A DNA stretch of 13,685 nucleotides from Candidatus Njordarchaeota archaeon (GTDB taxonomy: Archaea > Asgardarchaeota > Njordarchaeia > Njordarchaeales > Njordarchaeaceae): the NCBI GenBank assembly GCA_029856615.1, contig JAHKLF010000017.1, forward strand, positions 1 to 13,685, read 5' to 3'. The position numbers were made by a program, and so were the translations under genes. The notes beneath the pieces were generated by a model. The model was not told the origin of the DNA, made no database searches, and saw only the letters and a list, made by a program, of their open reading frames with translations. This document shows positions 13,401 to 13,685 of this stretch, piece by piece. Position 1 is the first letter of the stretch. Each line of letters opens with the position of its first letter.

Positions 13401-13685
13401 ATGTTAAATTATTTGTTAGCATCATTAATGCTCACCGTAATATCTGATATCCTAGGTATGAGTTTTGCAATTAGCGTTACATATATTAGCCTGAAGGTTG
13501 TAAAATATGGTGAAAAAAGCTTTGCAACGATCGCACTCGGTTTCTCATTTTTAGCAATGGCACTGATGACCGAAGCTGTTCACCTATTTATGCTAATAAT
13601 TTCTTATCTTGTTGGTGAAATTCTCATTTTAGATCCCTTTACTGAGAAATTTAAACTCTGCTGGTTATTAGTCTTTATATTTGAA
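13401..13685 (+). CDS. Multi-pass membrane protein, 3' end beyond the window
   Basis: The frame is open from ATG 13401 to the last base (95 codons, no stop), so the gene is cut by the window edge. Two strong hydrophobic segments (about residues 4-32 and 42-72) and the beginning of a third (about 85-95, CWLLVFIF) indicate an integral membrane protein, with a short charged loop (KVVKYGEKSF) between the first two. I do not recognise the family. It is divergent from the membrane-anchored surface protein, and the pair may act together at the cell envelope, though only the arrangement suggests this. Confidence 0.65.
   Translation, partial: MLNYLLASLMLTVISDILGMSFAISVTYISLKVVKYGEKSFATIALGFSFLAMALMTEAVHLFMLIISYLVGEILILDPFTEKFKLCWLLVFIFE

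Noticed and set aside
1..13685. tRNA, rRNA and CRISPR arrays
   Set aside because: No cloverleaf, rRNA-like conserved block or regularly spaced repeat was seen on either strand; intergenic gaps are all under about 140 bases.

Overview
This is about 13.7 kb of archaeal chromosome. The case for Archaea is direct: the central block encodes enzymes specific to isoprenoid ether lipids (geranylgeranylglyceryl-phosphate synthase, digeranylgeranylglyceryl-phosphate synthase, geranylgeranyl reductase). Archaeal-type HMG-CoA synthase, a type II IPP isomerase, a Bax1/DUF790 nuclease, BRE/TATA-like boxes, TTG starts and GAGGTGA-type ribosome binding sites agree with this. Most of the window is A+T-rich. 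A hyperthermophilic or thermophilic Thermoproteota/TACK-like lineage is a guess; the species cannot be named from the sequence.

Left end (1-2029): a TnpB-only insertion element (IS200/IS605/IS1341 type, no tnpA in view) that is visibly richer in G+C than the rest. Its right end folds into consecutive GC-rich hairpins followed by an H-type pseudoknot, as expected for an omega-RNA scaffold overlapping the 3' end of tnpB. Immediately after the pseudoknot the sequence becomes the last ~80 codons of serine hydroxymethyltransferase (glyA). The element therefore appears to sit inside glyA, and the presumed guide segment and even the tnpB stop codon come from glyA sequence.

1999-3198 (minus): an unrecognised ~399-residue soluble protein, convergent with the glyA remnant and divergent from the lipid genes.

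3327-9788 (plus): an ether-lipid supercluster in three units. (i) GGGP synthase and DGGGP synthase overlap by ATGA. (ii) HMG-CoA synthase, type II IPP isomerase and GGPP synthase are tightly packed behind a strong promoter and a leader carrying an imperfect direct repeat. (iii) Geranylgeranyl reductase follows after a T-rich gap. Together they cover the entry to the mevalonate pathway, IPP/DMAPP balance, C20 chain synthesis, both ether-bond steps and saturation of the chains. Missing from the window are glycerol-1-phosphate dehydrogenase, the thiolase/DUF35 partners of HMG-CoA synthase, HMG-CoA reductase, the mevalonate kinases and CDP-archaeol synthase.

9777-12264 (minus): a probable three-gene unit made of a 109-residue unknown protein, a Bax1/DUF790 nuclease (no XPB helicase beside it) and a DHH-family phosphoesterase. 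It points to nucleic-acid processing or repair.

12341-13685: a secreted, C-terminally membrane-anchored protein with an EF-hand-like loop (minus), divergent from a multi-pass membrane protein cut off by the window end (plus). No tRNA, rRNA or CRISPR array was seen, and there is no gene-free stretch over 300 bases.
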